Assembly (NCBI GenBank): GCA_963693085.1 | Contig: OY856409.1 | Span: forward strand, 504,637,303 to 504,701,302 | Origin: Alisma plantago-aquatica | Taxonomy: Eukaryota > Streptophyta > Magnoliopsida > Alismatales > Alismataceae | Length of the DNA: 64,000 nt | Direction of reading: 5' to 3' | Position numbers and translations under genes: made by a program | The notes under the pieces: model-generated | What the model was told of the DNA's origin: nothing | Database searches by the model: none | What the model saw: the letters and a program-made list of their open reading frames with translations, nothing else | Shown: piece by piece, positions 1 to 13,583 of the stretch | Layout of the letters: each line of letters opens with the position of its first letter | Numbering within the stretch: position 1 is the stretch's first letter

Positions 1-1232
1 TCCACAGCGGCGGAACGTGGCCTGGGCAGACCTGCAACACGGCCGCCCAGAGCAGCCGTGTTGCTGCTGCCACAGCCAGCAGGGGTGAAAGGATACCCTC
101 CAAGCTCTTCGGGCCATCGTGGAAGCAACAAGGCCCCCTCGAGACCCTATCATGTAGCCTCGTGGCCCCGGAAACACCCAGCTTTATGTTGGTTAGGGTT
201 TTTGGATAAAACCATGGAAGAAGAAGATGAGATATGTGGGGGATCTTCAGGACTCGGCCCCCAGGTCTTATCCCTTATATAGGGGAGTGTAGTACTACCC
301 TGGGGTGCTTGCCCATGAAGCAACCAACCCTCTACCAAAAGGAAAGTGATTCCTTCATTAAGAAGTTACTCTCTCTCTCTCTTATTTCTGTAATATTCCT
401 TCTTCCTTTGACATTAGGATTTTGAAAAACATCTCTCTTATTTTCTTTGTTTTTGCTTTTTAACCCATTGACACGAAATCCTATTTTCCTTTAATAGAAA
501 TTACTTTCTTTCTAGCAAAACCACATAATCCATTAATAATGTATTACATTATTCTCTTATTTTCTTTTATAGGTATTTTCTCTTTCCTCTTTATTCATTT
601 GGACTCCTTGGATCCCAAGAAACTCTAATAATTCAAAATCCTTTTATTGGATACTCATTATCCTTCTAGATGCATCTAAATGCATTATTCTTCACTATTT
701 CTCATTATCTTGTTTATTTCCTATTAAAATAGTTCTTTTTGAGGATTTCTCTTTATTTCCCTTTTATTTTCCTCATTGGTATTCCTTTTATCATAAGCAA
801 TCCTTGGGATACGAAATTCCACCAAGGATCACTTAATTATACCTCTTTTTACTTATTTTCCACATTTCATCAATATTTTCAATTTCTTTCTTAATAAAGA
901 AATACTTAATTGATCCTTTCTTTTCTTATTGCTCTCTTTATGCAACTTTGGACTCCTTGGTACCCAAGGAACCCAAGAGGCACGAAATCCCTCCTTGGAT
1001 TTGCCTTCTAGAGGTTTCTACCTCTTTCTTTTCTCAAATATTCAATTATTCAGTAATTAATTGAATTTCCTTGTTATTGGGCCGAATAGCCAATAAAGCC
1101 CACAAGTCAAACAACAAGGCTATTTTAAATGAAATCCATTTATTCACAACAAATTATATTATTTGTCCAAATATCTTTAATATGAGAAATTACATTTCTC
1201 ACCAAAGGAACCCAAAATTTAGGGTTGTAACA
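1..1232 (-). mobile_element. G1 3' LTR, partial (Ty3/gypsy)
   Basis: This is the inner 1.2 kb of a long LTR that begins before the window. It is repeated almost base for base at 7598-8828, and both copies end in GGGTTGTAACA. On the minus strand the LTR therefore starts TGTTACAACCC. A purine-rich tract (minus strand, next to 1233) directly precedes it, as a polypurine tract should. A TATA-like box lies at 274-281 (minus strand TATATAAG), so the promoter of the element is in this part. The apparent small reading frames here are only LTR sequence and are not supported as genes. Confidence 0.9.
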
Positions 1233-1299
1233 TCCTTCGCCTCTTATGAGAATTTTGCCCTCAAAATTCCATCAAGCAAGCAAACAAACAGGATAAGTC

Positions 1300-2480
1300 T
1301 TCTTATGTCCATCAGGGCTCCCATGTGGCTTCACCCTTTCCATGGTGTTTCCCAAGAACCTTCATTATCTCATTTTCTTCCATCTGAGTTCTTTCTTACC
1401 TTGGTATATCGTACCCTCATAGGTGACTCAGGACTTTTCAGCCTTTCAAAAGCTGAATAGGTTTAGGGCACAACACCTAGCTTGGGTACCTCACATAGTG
1501 CTCTAGATCGGACTCATGCAACACATCATTTTATCCTGAGGGGTAAGGTTAACACAACCATCTCGACCAATCTATCTCAAAAGCACCCATATATCGGGGA
1601 CTCAGCTTTCTCAATTGTTGCTTAGAGGGGTCGGATTTTCACATCACATATTCTCCCATAGTGAACTGCATATCAGTCTGCTTTGCATCAGCTCATGACT
1701 CATGTCACCACTGGGCTCTCTCTCTCAGCCATTGCACGATCAAAGTGACTTCATATGCACACACTTGTGGTTCTTTTCTGACCTTCACGAGGCCTCCTTC
1801 ACCAACATCATCATAATGAAGTGGTGACCGACACAACCTCCCTATAGAACTTCTTGCATCCCGATAAAGGCTATGGTGGTTAACCATCACATCTTAAGAA
1901 TTGTCTCTATGTATCACCCTGAATGAGCACACATGCTCTCATCAGACCCTCTAGTCTGGATCATATTGTCCATTAGTATGGGGTGATAAACTGTAATATC
2001 ATCGAGTTCTTCATGTATCCACTTCCACCTCATGGAATTGAACCTTTAGGTCACATAAAGAACTCTTGAATTCGCATCATGGTGTAGTTGAACCATCTCT
2101 TTTCATATGTAGTTCAACCAGATCTGTCCCTTGACAGAACTCTTCCTTTCTCATGTCATCTAGGTAAGGCAATCTACCATAACCCATATTGTATCTTGAC
2201 CTTCTTGGTCTAGAGAGACTTACAACATCCATAGTGATGAACTCCCATTCCCTCTCGGGAACTCTTTATACTTTATATCCATGCACTGGGTTAATGGTGT
2301 TCGTCCTTCACCTCCTGGCTTGTATGGACACATGCTACATGCAACTTTGTTTTAAGCATCCAGAATGCTACCATCACTTACTATCTTTGTAGTATCAAGG
2401 TATCTCATGACCTCCTGTATTGTTATGATTCCTCAAGCTTGATACCTCGGAAACCCTAAACCACTCTCCAAAAGGGTTTT
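1300..2480 (-). pseudogene. G1 integrase remnant with chromodomain-type tail
   Basis: Minus-strand translation in shifting frames gives, in order: a VKDEHH-like piece of the zinc-finger end (about 2330-2350); WEFITMDVV, the start of the integrase core (about 2240-2260); SPHTNGQ, matching the conserved HPQTDGQ motif (near 2010); GRLCRSPLHYDDVGE, matching the YGRRCRSP block (about 1790-1835); and GEATWEP (1315-1335), the conserved end of the chromodomain-type C terminus of Ty3/gypsy chromoviruses. The order and spacing match gypsy integrase. Several stops and frame changes make it inactive. Motif order, long LTRs and the Met-tRNA primer site suggest the Tekay/Del group of chromoviruses; the subgroup is an inference. 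Confidence 0.75.
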
Positions 2481-5400
2481 ATTACCTTCCTATCCAAAGA
2501 AGTGTATCTGAGGTTCTATCACCATCCTTTTACTACATCAAGGACTAAACTGGCTACCCAAACAACCATTAACTTGTTCAACATATCTTATTACATCCGA
2601 GTGTTAGCCAAAACACATCTTCTTCTCAAACTTAGGGTTAGCCAAACAACCTCAACTTCTTCTAGCCTCTAATTAGGCAGCTAGATCTCAACCAGAGCAT
2701 TCATTACCACCTCTCATCCTTAAGTGTTAGGTAACATACACCTTCATGTATTATACTTACCATCTCATCTCAAACTCTAAGTCTATCTTCATCAAGAAGC
2801 TCTGAGCTCATCCTCATTGTGATCAAACTCGACCTTGGTTAACTTGCAAATTCCACATAGCTCATGATAAAACATCCTCACAAGATGATTTCTTTAATAC
2901 TCTTAGTGTTTGTAAACCATCCATGTATTATTCTCTCCACAAAGGTATGTTATCATCTCTAACCTCATACCTTGTAGCAACATTCCAACTTACATCATCT
3001 TTATCCTTGGTGTAAGGCATGCGTACTGTCCTATCTTTCACTCCCATAACAAGAAGAAATAAGCATTTGGCTGCAGTCCAAATACAGAGTTCTTCCTGTT
3101 CTAAGAGTAGAGATGGTACAACCCACCTTGCCCGTACACTTTCAAATCCAAGTTGAAACGTGCAGCTTATGTCTGTATATCACAAACATCATGATATCCA
3201 CACTACTTCCAGGGCTAACTGGTCTCGGACTTACTTGGTCCAAGTATAATCCTAGGTCATCTCCTCTAGGTCTATAGGGTGTCGGCACTTTTGGGGTCAT
3301 CCCTCTTCCCTTATGCATCCAGAGAGTGCCCTACTCATCTGCCCTTTGGGTCCCATGAGTTCATGAAGGTGATCAATCTCCTAACCCATGGCCCTCAGAC
3401 AATGATAGTTGTTACCTCCCGACCCTATGGTCATGTGCAATTAGGGAATTAGGCAGCTCCGCCTTTCATTGGTCTTATCCCTACCTGACCCTTGGATAGA
3501 CTTAGGATTCTATCATAGTACATGTTCAACTCAGAACCCTACTTAATCCTTCATCATCTCTCTCTGCATTCTTGGGATGTCTTTTATCCTTTCATAAGGG
3601 TCATGGCGACCTGCCTACCTTGGTCGAGCCCCATGCCGGTTACCTCCATGGTAACACATCCACATGCACATAGAGATGGTTATCTATGGGTCTACAGGTT
3701 CATTCTCATGCCATGTACTCTTCACTTAGCTTCTCAAGATCCTATGAAACCTTCTTAAGTTACCTCCAAAACCAACCAAACTGGTAAACTTCCTACCAAA
3801 GGGTCCCTCTCCCAGGATGGGAGGAAACTTCACCTTTATAACAAAGGTCACAAGCATCCTTAGGGTTTACGTCCATATGAGCATGCTTAAACCAACAACT
3901 ACTACGGCATAAGCGCACCTAAAAAACCATGCTAGGTCCCACTTGTTCTCATCCTCAACATTACATCAACTTAGTTGTGAGGGGTTCATCAAACATACCC
4001 TTAACGTAAGGGATTTCCTTTACCTCTACACATGAGGAGTACCATGCTCGAAACTATAGAGACTCAAATCTCACCATGAGCATCGGATACACTGCTTCCC
4101 CTCTTAGTCCTAGGAACCCTAGGTTCTCCTTTGGGTATCCAACTACATGCTCAACCTCTTGACCATGAATCAAGCATGTCCAAGGTATGTCATGTACCTC
4201 CATGATCTTTCTACTCGAGCAATGCTTCGGAGTTGAGTCCTCCTCTAGGGCAACCAACTAGGTATAAAGCCTCACAACGGGTTACTTAAACCTCCTCAGG
4301 GTCTAAAGCACTCTTTATCTCATCTAGCAGGTAACCACTTATACCATGGGTACTAGAAGCATCGTCCTCTCTCTAGGGTTTGGTTCCTCTAAAGGCAACC
4401 AAGATATCATCATCCTCCAGGAATCAAGCATAAGGCAACCACTATCATCCACGTAGGTCGCATCATCCTTAACTCCCCACTATTCCTCAAGTTTCGGGGT
4501 TTTAGACTTCCAACCTCCTTGTTGGGGTCCTGCTTCCTCTCTAAGAGCTAAAACCACCTCCTACTAGAGGGCCCTTCTCCATGAAGGTTCATGCTCTCAA
4601 GCAAACCCCTATGTGATTGAAGCCTATGCTCAACTCATGTTTGGCTCAAGATTATTCATATCTCTTTATGCTTATCTCATAAGCCCTCCATCGTGCCCTT
4701 CTGGCCAGGGTTTCAACCTACTACCGTACCACTGGCATACTCTGGGGGCATGCTATCCCTTACTTGCATAAGCCATAGGGTTTCTATAGGTCCTTCACTA
4801 ACTTCATCCATGAAGGAGCTACCCTTTGCTTTAACAAGCACGACCCTTTTCTGGGGTGCCAAAGGTGCTAGGTCACCCAACCTCACATGGCTCGTATGGC
4901 AACCCAAAGGCATATCTATCCAAACACCCATTCTACCATGACATCTAATCTCATCATGTCTCTCTCTCTAACCTTCTCTTAGGGTTAGGGTTAACATCAT
5001 CCTCAAAGGATGTGCTAGGTCTCCACCTTCAATGGAGGTCTCTTCCTCCATGACTAACTCTCTCTACACATCCTCCTAACAAGGAGGTCTATCCTCAGGT
5101 CTCTCATGAAGGCAATGACAACTCGTGTCATACGACCTAAGCATGTATCTATTCCTTTATGCTTACTCTATTAAGCTTATGTCCATGACATCTTATTTAC
5201 ATGCTTTTCATTAAATTGGTGGAGGATTCCTTAATCCTTATCAACCTTACCCATACCTCAAGAGGGTGAGGAGAAGAGATGGAAACCCTAATCCTTAAGG
5301 TCCTTAATAGAATTTGAGTTGAGAAGGGATGAACAAGATGAGAGAGTCCTAAAAAGGTATCTTATTTCGAGTCATACCCTAAGACATCGGCCAGGCAGTC

Positions 5401-5576
5401 ACACAATCCGGGAGTCCTCGTATTCCGACTAGCGGTGCGGAGGAAAATATTGCCAGCCCCCGGATGTGATCCTTTTCTAGACACCTCAGTCTTTCAGACA
5501 ATCCTCTAATAACTCCCGTGGTTTCTATAGAATTTGTAAAATTTAATAATTATTAAAGATTAATTGAGGAACCTAG

Positions 5577-5588
5577 GCTCTGATACCA
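5577..5588 (-). other. G1 primer-binding site (tRNA-iMet)
   Basis: The plus strand reads GCTCTGATACCA, so the minus strand reads TGGTATCAGAGC, complementary to the 3' end of plant initiator Met tRNA. It lies 2 bases from the LTR edge at 5591 and fixes both the strand of G1 and the inner edge of its 5' LTR. Confidence 0.95.
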
Positions 5589-5590
5589 AT

Positions 5591-8500
5591 TGTAATGACC
5601 GTGCCTCTCGGTAACCCCCAATTAAGGGAGACCGAAAGGTCGGTGCCGTTATCTAATTAACAGGATCAAAGGTTTGACAAATAACTAATAACAATTATGA
5701 AATTCTACTAACTAATTGAAATTTGGTATAAAATTAAAACTTCACTTACCTTTGAAAACCTTGGGAATCTATCTATCCAAGCTTGAATCCACTCTAACTA
5801 ATCCTCCTTGCCCTTTATGTTTTACTTTCACAATGTGTCACTTTACTGTTTGTTCTTTCAAATGTTGTTCCTAAAATGCCGACAAACAAAACGTCGGTCA
5901 GTATATCGAAATATACTGGTATGTGGGAACAACCAAAATGTTGCAAGTATGGCTAACAATTTAATAATCACAATCAAATTAATTAACAAGCCAATTTACA
6001 CTTTTCAGTATGATGTTCTCCACTGCTTTTTCCCTAACCCTGGCATACCCACCTTAGGGTGCCCTTTTCTAATGACTTAAGGCCACCTTCTCAATCCCGA
6101 GCTTGGTTCCTGGGGGTCACCACTCATGGTGCTCACTAATCATGCAATATCATAGGCCACCTTCTTGGTGCTTGGGGTCACCACTCAAAGTGTCCATTGG
6201 TCTAACCATCTGGGCCTGACCTTTGGCATCATCCATCAGGGTGGCATGTAGGTGTGAGAATACATACTTCTATTTTTAATGTGATAATCATAGTGACTTT
6301 ATGATTTGCAAGTATGAACATCCAATAGATAATTTGCATTCAATGCGACTAATCATCCAGAAAAACCTCGGGAAACTAAGGTGGCTATTCATAATTAACC
6401 ACATACCTGATCCAGGGCAACTTGATTGTCCAAGCAATAAGGATAAAGAATAAATCAACAAGCAATCAACAATATCCTGAAATTAATGCATGCGATCCAA
6501 GTGTTATAGTTAATCCAAAACATTCTAAAGCTAGACTTGGATTCCACCTTAGGCTTTCTAGACCATATTAGGGTTTTATTAGGGTTTTTGCCTCCATAAT
6601 GCTTTTATCATATTAAATGCTCTCTTAGTTCATAAACCCTAATTTCAACATCATAAGCCCAATTAAAGTCGATTATTTCTCTTTGATACCAAAACTACCT
6701 TCTTTATCCTTTTAAGTTATTTCAAGGTCATTATACGCATTTATCATCAATTCATAGTCCATTATGTTCCAAAACACATAAGAACTTGATTTGCCATTAA
6801 TTCCACCTTTTATTCATGTAAAAACCCTAATTTCTATATTAAGGTTATTTATCCACAAATTAGGGACTTTAATGCTCAAAATAACATATTCCTACTTTAA
6901 TCATGAAATTAATCAATTAAAGCCATTAATAGTCAAATTAATCAACATTAGGGTTTCAAGGCCCATTAAAGTATATTCATGCATATGAAACTCCAAATTA
7001 ACTAATTATATGCAAAGTTCATCCCTTTTGTTCCTAATGTTCCTTTTTATCATTAACAGGCTAATATCAACTTTAATCATCTATTAAACCCTACTAATCA
7101 CATTAATCATATCAAAATAGGGTTATTTAAACATTAATACATTAAAGTTGATATCTTCCATTATTTTTAGAATTGCAAAAGGAATCAGTTTTCAATAATA
7201 TTTTTAATGGATTCCTCTCATTTTTCTGAGCAAAATTGATATATTATACTTATCAATCCAAGCTACCATTAATTAGTTATGATTTTTGTACGCTTTCACT
7301 TACCCGGACCAATCAGGGCGCGCCAAGTGTCCTCTCCATGCAACGTAGACGCGGCTTGTCCAGGAACATTTTGAAATTACCTATTTGCCCTCACTTAAGT
7401 TAGCAACTCTTCACCCCGCGGAGGGGTAGATCCGTCCAACCCGCCTTTGGTCATCTTCCACCTCTGGACAGCATGACGCGGCTGCCCTAGGTCCGTTTGG
7501 GCATGATTCTCCTCCTCCCCCGGACCCCGACGGATTCTGGATCCTATTCCATCATCTTGCTCTCCCTCTGTCGCAGCTACAGATGCCCTAATATGTGTCC
7601 ACGGTGGCGGAACATGGCCTGGGTAGACCTGCAACATGGCCGCCCAAAGTAGCTGTGTTGCTGCTGGCATGACCAGTAGGGGTGAAAGGATACCCTCCAA
7701 GCTCTTCGGGCCATCGTGGAAGCAACAAGGCCCCCTCGAGACCCTATCATGTAGCCTCGTGGCCCCGGAAACACCCAGCTTTATGTTGGTTAGGGTTTTT
7801 GGATAAAACCATGGGAGAAGAAGAAGAGATATGTGGGGGATCTTCAGGACTCAGCCCCCAGGTCTTATACCTTATATAGGGGAGTGTAGTACTTCCCTGG
7901 GGTGCTTGCCCACGAAGCAACCAACCCTCTACCAAAAGGAAAGTGATTCCTTCATTAAGAAGTTACTCTCTCTCTCTCTTATTTCTGTAATATTCCTTCT
8001 TCCTTTGACATTAGGATTTCGAAAAACATCTCTCTTATTTTCTTTGTTTTTTCTTTTTAACCCATTGACACAAAATCCTATTTTCCTTTAATAGAAATTA
8101 CTTTCTTTCTAGCAAAACCACATAATCCATTAATAATGTATTACATTATTCTCTTATTTTCTTTTATAGGTATTTTCTCTTTCCTCTTTATTCATTGGGA
8201 CTCCTTGGATCCCAAGAAACTCTAATAATTCAAAATCCTTTTATTGGATACTCATTATCCTTCTAAATGCATCTAAATGCATTATTCTTCATTATTTCTC
8301 ATTATATTGTTTATTTCTTATTAAAATAGTTCTTTTTGAGGATTTCTCTTTATTTCCCTTTTATTTTCCTCATTGGTATTCCTTTTATCATAAACAATCC
8401 TTGGGATACGAAATTCCACCAAGGATCACTTAATTATACCTTTTTTACTTATTTTCCACATTTCATCAATATTTTCAATTTCTTTCTTAATAAAGAAATA

Positions 8501-8828
8501 CTTAATTGATCCTTTCTTTTCTTATTGCTCTCTTTATGCAACTTTGGACTCCTTGGTACCCAAGGAACCCAAGAGGCACGAAATCCCTCCTTGGATTTGC
8601 CTTCTAGAGGTTTCTACCTGTTTCTTTTCTCAAATATTCAATTATTCAGTAATTAATTGAATTTCCTTATTATTGGGCCCAATAGCCAATAAAGCCCACA
8701 AATCAAACAACAAGGCTATTTTAAATGAAATCCATTTAATCACAACAAATTATATTATTTGTCCAAATATCTTTAATATGAGAAATTACATTTCTCACCA
8801 AAGGAACCCAAAATTTAGGGTTGTAACA
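5591..8828 (-). mobile_element. G1 5' LTR, complete (3.2 kb)
   Basis: The LTR begins TGTAATGACC next to the primer-binding site and ends TTGTAACA at 8828. Its right 1.23 kb is a copy of 1-1232. A TATA-like box at 7871-7878 (minus strand) corresponds to the one at 274-281. A GC-richer island at about 7300-7770 sits in otherwise AT-rich sequence, as in the other long LTRs of this window. At 3238 bp it is very long for a plant LTR but within the range known for Tekay/Del-type elements. No coding sequence is supported inside it. Confidence 0.9.
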
Positions 8829-8831
8829 AAC

Positions 8832-11466
8832 TGTCACGGAACCGTTTTTACCCCAATCCCAATCCTACTTTCTAGACAGTAGAAAGAGGATTGAAGCGCC
8901 CGTCCCTGATTGGCCTGATAGGATCTAACACATTGGCATATACAATAAGAAATAAATAACTCAAAAACTGGATAATTAAAGAAAAAACTAACCCAATATG
9001 GAGATATATCTGGTTTATCTTTGTCATCAGAGTGTATGAGTGCAGAAGCGATCTTATTCAATATTCCATTTGTATTGCCTAAAATCAAGAAAATCGAGAC
9101 ACAATCATGCAATTGCACGGTACGCTATCAAAATCAAGTAAAACAGTTTATAATAGAAGAGTATACTTGGTAGGACTTTTATTCAAAAGAATAATAAGCA
9201 ATTTGCAAAACCAACATTTATTCGACAAGTTTTTCAAGCAATTCGAATTTTATTACGAGTTCCCATTATGCTGTAATTCGAGATGCATGATTATATAATT
9301 TGTGTGACTCTATTACCCCAACGCGATGGGGAAGGTCACTAGGCTCCTTCTCACCATAGGAACATAGGAGGCCAATGTACAAGTCCCACCTCCAAATGAG
9401 GGGGTTGTTGCACTCAATATCGACATTATCAACATTATCAATATCATCATCATTATCAATATACGGGCAGTCATAATGGGCATGCAATTTATGTTTTCAT
9501 GTTTTTCAAAATATTGTATAGAAAAACAGAAGACTAATCATAGGGAATAGTAGTTCATCCAAGTAAATAGCCAAGCATACGGTCAAGAGATACATAAAAG
9601 TATCTTCAATGCAATCAAGGAGGAGTTATATAAATAGCGTAACTTTCACCAAAGATTTTGAGTATAAATCCACTAGTAATAGGTTGACCCTTCGAGTTAT
9701 ATCCTAAAACACAATATTTGGATCAAGGGTCAAGATCAAGATATTTGGATATCATGTTGCAATATTTGAGATTAGGGTTACACTTTCCTAGGTCAACCTT
9801 AGGGTTATGTCATCCACTTATGATCAACCAATATTTCAATTTGTCCAACATTATTTCAAATATCAAGTATTTTTGAGTGTGAATGACTTTCCTAGGTTTC
9901 TAGGATCATATGTGTTAACCCTAATTTATGGTCATTATCCAAGTCATCATCATGTTCCTAATTCATCATGATACTTAGCATAATTGCAATTCAATATCAG
10001 TTTGATTAAAGTAGATTCATGAATCATACACATGATCAAGGTTTTCACAATATCCAGATCCATTATCACAATATAAAGGTTAACCCTTAGTTCAATGTTC
10101 GTGATTCACATTCTAGGAGAGATGAGTTAAAAGATCAGATATAAACTCATATTTAGTCAAGTTTGGTTTCAAGATGATCATTAGAGACAAATCCAGGGTT
10201 TTTAATGTTTTGGTCAAGATTAACCACTAATAGAGTCATTTAGACACTTTTTGGATAATCAAAGATCATAGTTTAATGACATCATTGAAAAAAATATAGA
10301 ATCAGGTTTTGAAAATGGTTCCATTAGATTGCCCTTGATTTTCCGATGAAAATAGACTACTTACTTGCCTTATTTGGATTATCCTAGCATGGTATAAGAT
10401 CAAAATATCAATGGGGTTTTATTGATTTAAAAGAACATATACCTGGATAGATGGAAGTGGGCCACAATTTCAGGCCCAAACAGCCTGCGACTCAAGGATC
10501 TAGACCAGTCGGGCGATCCCTCTCTTGCGCATCACCCAGATCGATGCTCCTCTTGCGCTGCACTCCCCTGTTTCCACGGAGGAACAGGGGGCCGTCGGAG
10601 CTTGGGGCAAAAAAGAGCATGAGGCATCAAGGAGGGTAGCAAGGATGTCGTCCAGGCTCACCACACCCTCGCGAATGGGGGAGGAACGCCCAAGGCAGGA
10701 ATTCAAGGCACCGACTGCGATCGTGGGAGCATACTGAGTCTCATGGTGGGGTTTTTCATAGTTAGAGAAGGTTAGGTTTAGGGTGTCGTATGGCCACAGT
10801 GTCCATGGCGGAGGCTGCGAGAGAAATCTCTTATTTGCTCTTGAAATTGAATGATTCACGGGGGAAAAATTGATATCTAAATCCGGATTGGCGAGACAAG
10901 CATCCTCATTCGAGTTTATTTTCAAAATGGGGTCAAGATTATCGAATTGTATTTGGCCATTTGCCACCCCCCTCTCCGCTGATTGTGGGAGGTAGGGGAC
11001 GACCCCTATCCACAAGATCAAGGTCGTGATCTGTGGCTGCCCAATCCAAGGGCTGAAGTATGTTCCCTTCCTTAGGCCACAGATTGGTGACCTAGGAAAG
11101 GTCGGAAAAAGGAAAAAAAAGGGGTTTTCAATACATAAACTTCAAGAATTCATAGTAAATCATAGGAATGTCCAATTGTTCTCAAATTTGGACCACAACT
11201 TCACAAAAATGTAGACAACCTTTAGAAAAAGTTTGAGAACTAGAAAACGAAGTTTGATGGACAACTTTTCTTCTTTGGACAAAGTGATGAAATAATCAAA
11301 TTTAAGGTGTTATAATCATGTATAAAATCCATAATGATCATCATATTTCGATTTTGAGCATCAACAATGATTATGAAGACAAGAAGAATGATTTGAGATT
11401 ATGAGTGAACATAAATTGGGCAAAATGTAATTATTTCATTATAATGTAAAAATCCACTTTATCACA
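8832..11466 (-). mobile_element. G2 3' LTR (2.6 kb)
   Basis: This long LTR is paired with 13584-16320: both begin T[G/A]TCACGGAACC and end CCACTTTATCACA. On the minus strand a polypurine-type sequence (AAGGAGGGAAGGA) lies just upstream of its start, next to 11467. The GC-rich part at 10450-11000 contains a 173-codon minus-strand frame (10500-11021). Its counterpart in the other LTR is changed by an indel, so I do not consider it a gene. The left edge lies 3 bases after the end of the G1 LTR, so G2 inserted at or next to that end. Confidence 0.9.
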
Positions 11467-13583
11467 TCCTTCCCTCCTTAAAAGGAATTTTGTCCCCAAA
11501 ATTCAAAAATGTCCTCAAAATTAGAATTATTCAAATCCAGATCATATCATCATTTATTAGAACATCCTCAACTATGTAATCAAAATCATGTCCTCAAGCT
11601 TCAATTAGTCCCAAAAATCACAATTGAGATTCCATGTTCCATATCATAATGAACTTGGTACTAACATTATTTCATCATCGAGCAATTGAGTATCAAAATC
11701 AGCACATATATTGTCCAAAGTCATTATATGAGTCACAAATATGGAAAGCATCCTATTGATCACAAATTTGGATGGTCATATAGAGTTCAAGTGTACAAGG
11801 TGACTTTCAATCCCAATATCTCAGGGTCCTAGACTCTACATTGGCCTAGGTGGGGTTATACATCCATGATTTAAGATTTCATATTTCAACATTTTGAGAC
11901 AAAATCATACTTTCAATATCATGGTTTTTGAGCTCAATATCAATGGGAGGTCCCACCCTAGTCCTAATGAGAGCTAAACCATAAGCCATATTTCAAAAAT
12001 TTCGAGATTTGGGATTTTCAAGTCATTAGTCATATATCTCAATGCCCAAATAGTGTGGTCATAGGATTTCATAGGATTTGTATCATTATTGAGATTTGAT
12101 AATCGTGAGTCACAATATCAGTATCAAGAGTCGAGATTTTTAAGCATCATAAGTTATAGGTCCAAAATTTTGAATCTAGGGTTTAGATTCCTATTTAGAC
12201 CTTAGGGGAGATCACTCATCTATATCCAATTTTGAGCAACAATATTCAAGCAATATTTGATCAACATGTCAAAATTTCATTATCATGGTTTCTAAGGTTG
12301 ATGAATGATCTAGACCTAGGTCTATCTAGGAAGTCAACCTCAATCTATAGTCAATATTGCCATATGTCAAGGTCATTATCAAATAAATATTCAAGATTGA
12401 GTATCAACCATGGGTTTAACCTATTAGGTTTAGGTCAACCAATCAAAATAGGGTGGAAAGAAATACCTTTCCAAATTCTAAATAATCAACAATAAGAAAA
12501 TTTAGTGGTAGTCAAAATAGGGATGTGACCTTGGTTAGGGGAGTCATGAGTCAACTACCACCCTAATTTGGCACATTACCAACATTAGTCATTATCGATT
12601 GAGCTTATTCAAATAGGGAGAGTATCAATGATTAAATCGTATATATCAAAGTCATAAGATCAAAATTCAAGATAATAGGGCAATAATGTCAAGATTTGCA
12701 TTCCTTCCTTTCACGATCAAGGTAGTGATATAATTTGAAATGTGGTGCAAGATTTAGGTCTATGCTCATCATATCAAAATCGAGATTACAAAAGGCATCA
12801 GTGGTCAACAGGAAAACTACTTTTTGCATCATAGTCTTATATCATGATTTTGGGATTCTTAAACTTAGTCATTTGATAGCTAGGTCAAGGTGTGTATAAA
12901 ATAGGATATGAGTTTTCTTAACTATGTTTGAGGTTTTATCAACAATAGGGCAACATGGGCTTTAATCAAATAGGGACCTTATTAAAAATAAGGTACAAGG
13001 TATAAGTCATCTTTATTTCACCATATCATAATTCATATCATTCACCTCAAACATAGAAAGCATATAGTCAAATTTTAGCTAAATTGGGTGTTCATGATAT
13101 CAACAGTCATACATGAGTATTTGGTTTCAAAAATTAATTGATCAAAATCGAGTTTTCAAATTCAGGTCAGATAATGGTATCAACTTTCAAGATTTAGCAA
13201 TATTCATTTTTCCCATGCATAAGCTACCCATAATCGAGACATCATATGGCAAAAGGTAATGAGAAGGACCAAACGATGGGATGAGAAGACTACCTAATCT
13301 TCATCTATATGGGTGGCTTGGGTAGTCCTTAAGAAGAGATGAGATGCTAGAAGACTCTCTAAGGATTCACAAGAGAACCTTTAGGTCCAGTTTTGGATCA
13401 ATCAAGGCCAGGTAGAGCGGGGGATCTCAACCACCGTGAAGACGGATAGGAGAAATTATGCCAGAACCCCGAGCCTAGACACCTCAATTTTCACCATTAT
13501 GGACTTTAAGGTTTCTTGGGTGTAATAGACCTGAGAAATTATTTACTTAAAGTATATGGGAGTGTGTAAGCTCTGATACCAAC
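11467..13583 (-). mobile_element. G2 internal region, non-coding
   Basis: This is 2.1 kb between the paired LTRs, with a primer-binding site on the right (plus strand GCTCTGATACCA at 13570-13581) and a polypurine tract on the left. I see no gag, protease, RT or integrase motif on either strand; the sequence is AT-rich and full of short ATCAAAAT-like words. The leader after the primer site resembles the leader of G1 (both contain a GAGGTGTCTAG word), so G2 is probably a non-autonomous relative mobilised by a G1-type gypsy. It therefore resembles the large retrotransposon derivatives (LARDs) known in plants. Confidence 0.8.
13570..13581 (-). other. G2 primer-binding site (tRNA-iMet)
   Basis: Minus-strand TGGTATCAGAGC lies 2 bases from the LTR edge at 13584. 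It is the same primer and spacing as in G1 and G3. Confidence 0.93.

Larger units (their letters stand above)
1233..5590 (-). mobile_element. G1 internal region, decayed gypsy gag-pol
   Basis: The region lies between the two G1 LTRs. On the minus strand it starts with a leader downstream of the primer-binding site at 5577-5588 and ends at a polypurine tract next to 1233. No reading frame exceeds about 100 codons. Only the last third (about 1300-2480) can be recognised as coding, as integrase. The part from 2480 to 5300, where gag, protease, reverse transcriptase and RNase H should be, is too decayed for me to identify by eye. At 4.36 kb the interior is close to the size of a full gypsy gag-pol, so this looks like a mutated autonomous element and not a deletion derivative. 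Confidence 0.8.

Noticed and set aside
10500..11021. 173-codon minus-strand frame in the G2 LTR, with a 149-codon counterpart at 15222-15671
   Set aside because: It lies in a GC-rich LTR island, shows no domain, and the about 100-bp indel changes it between the two LTRs.
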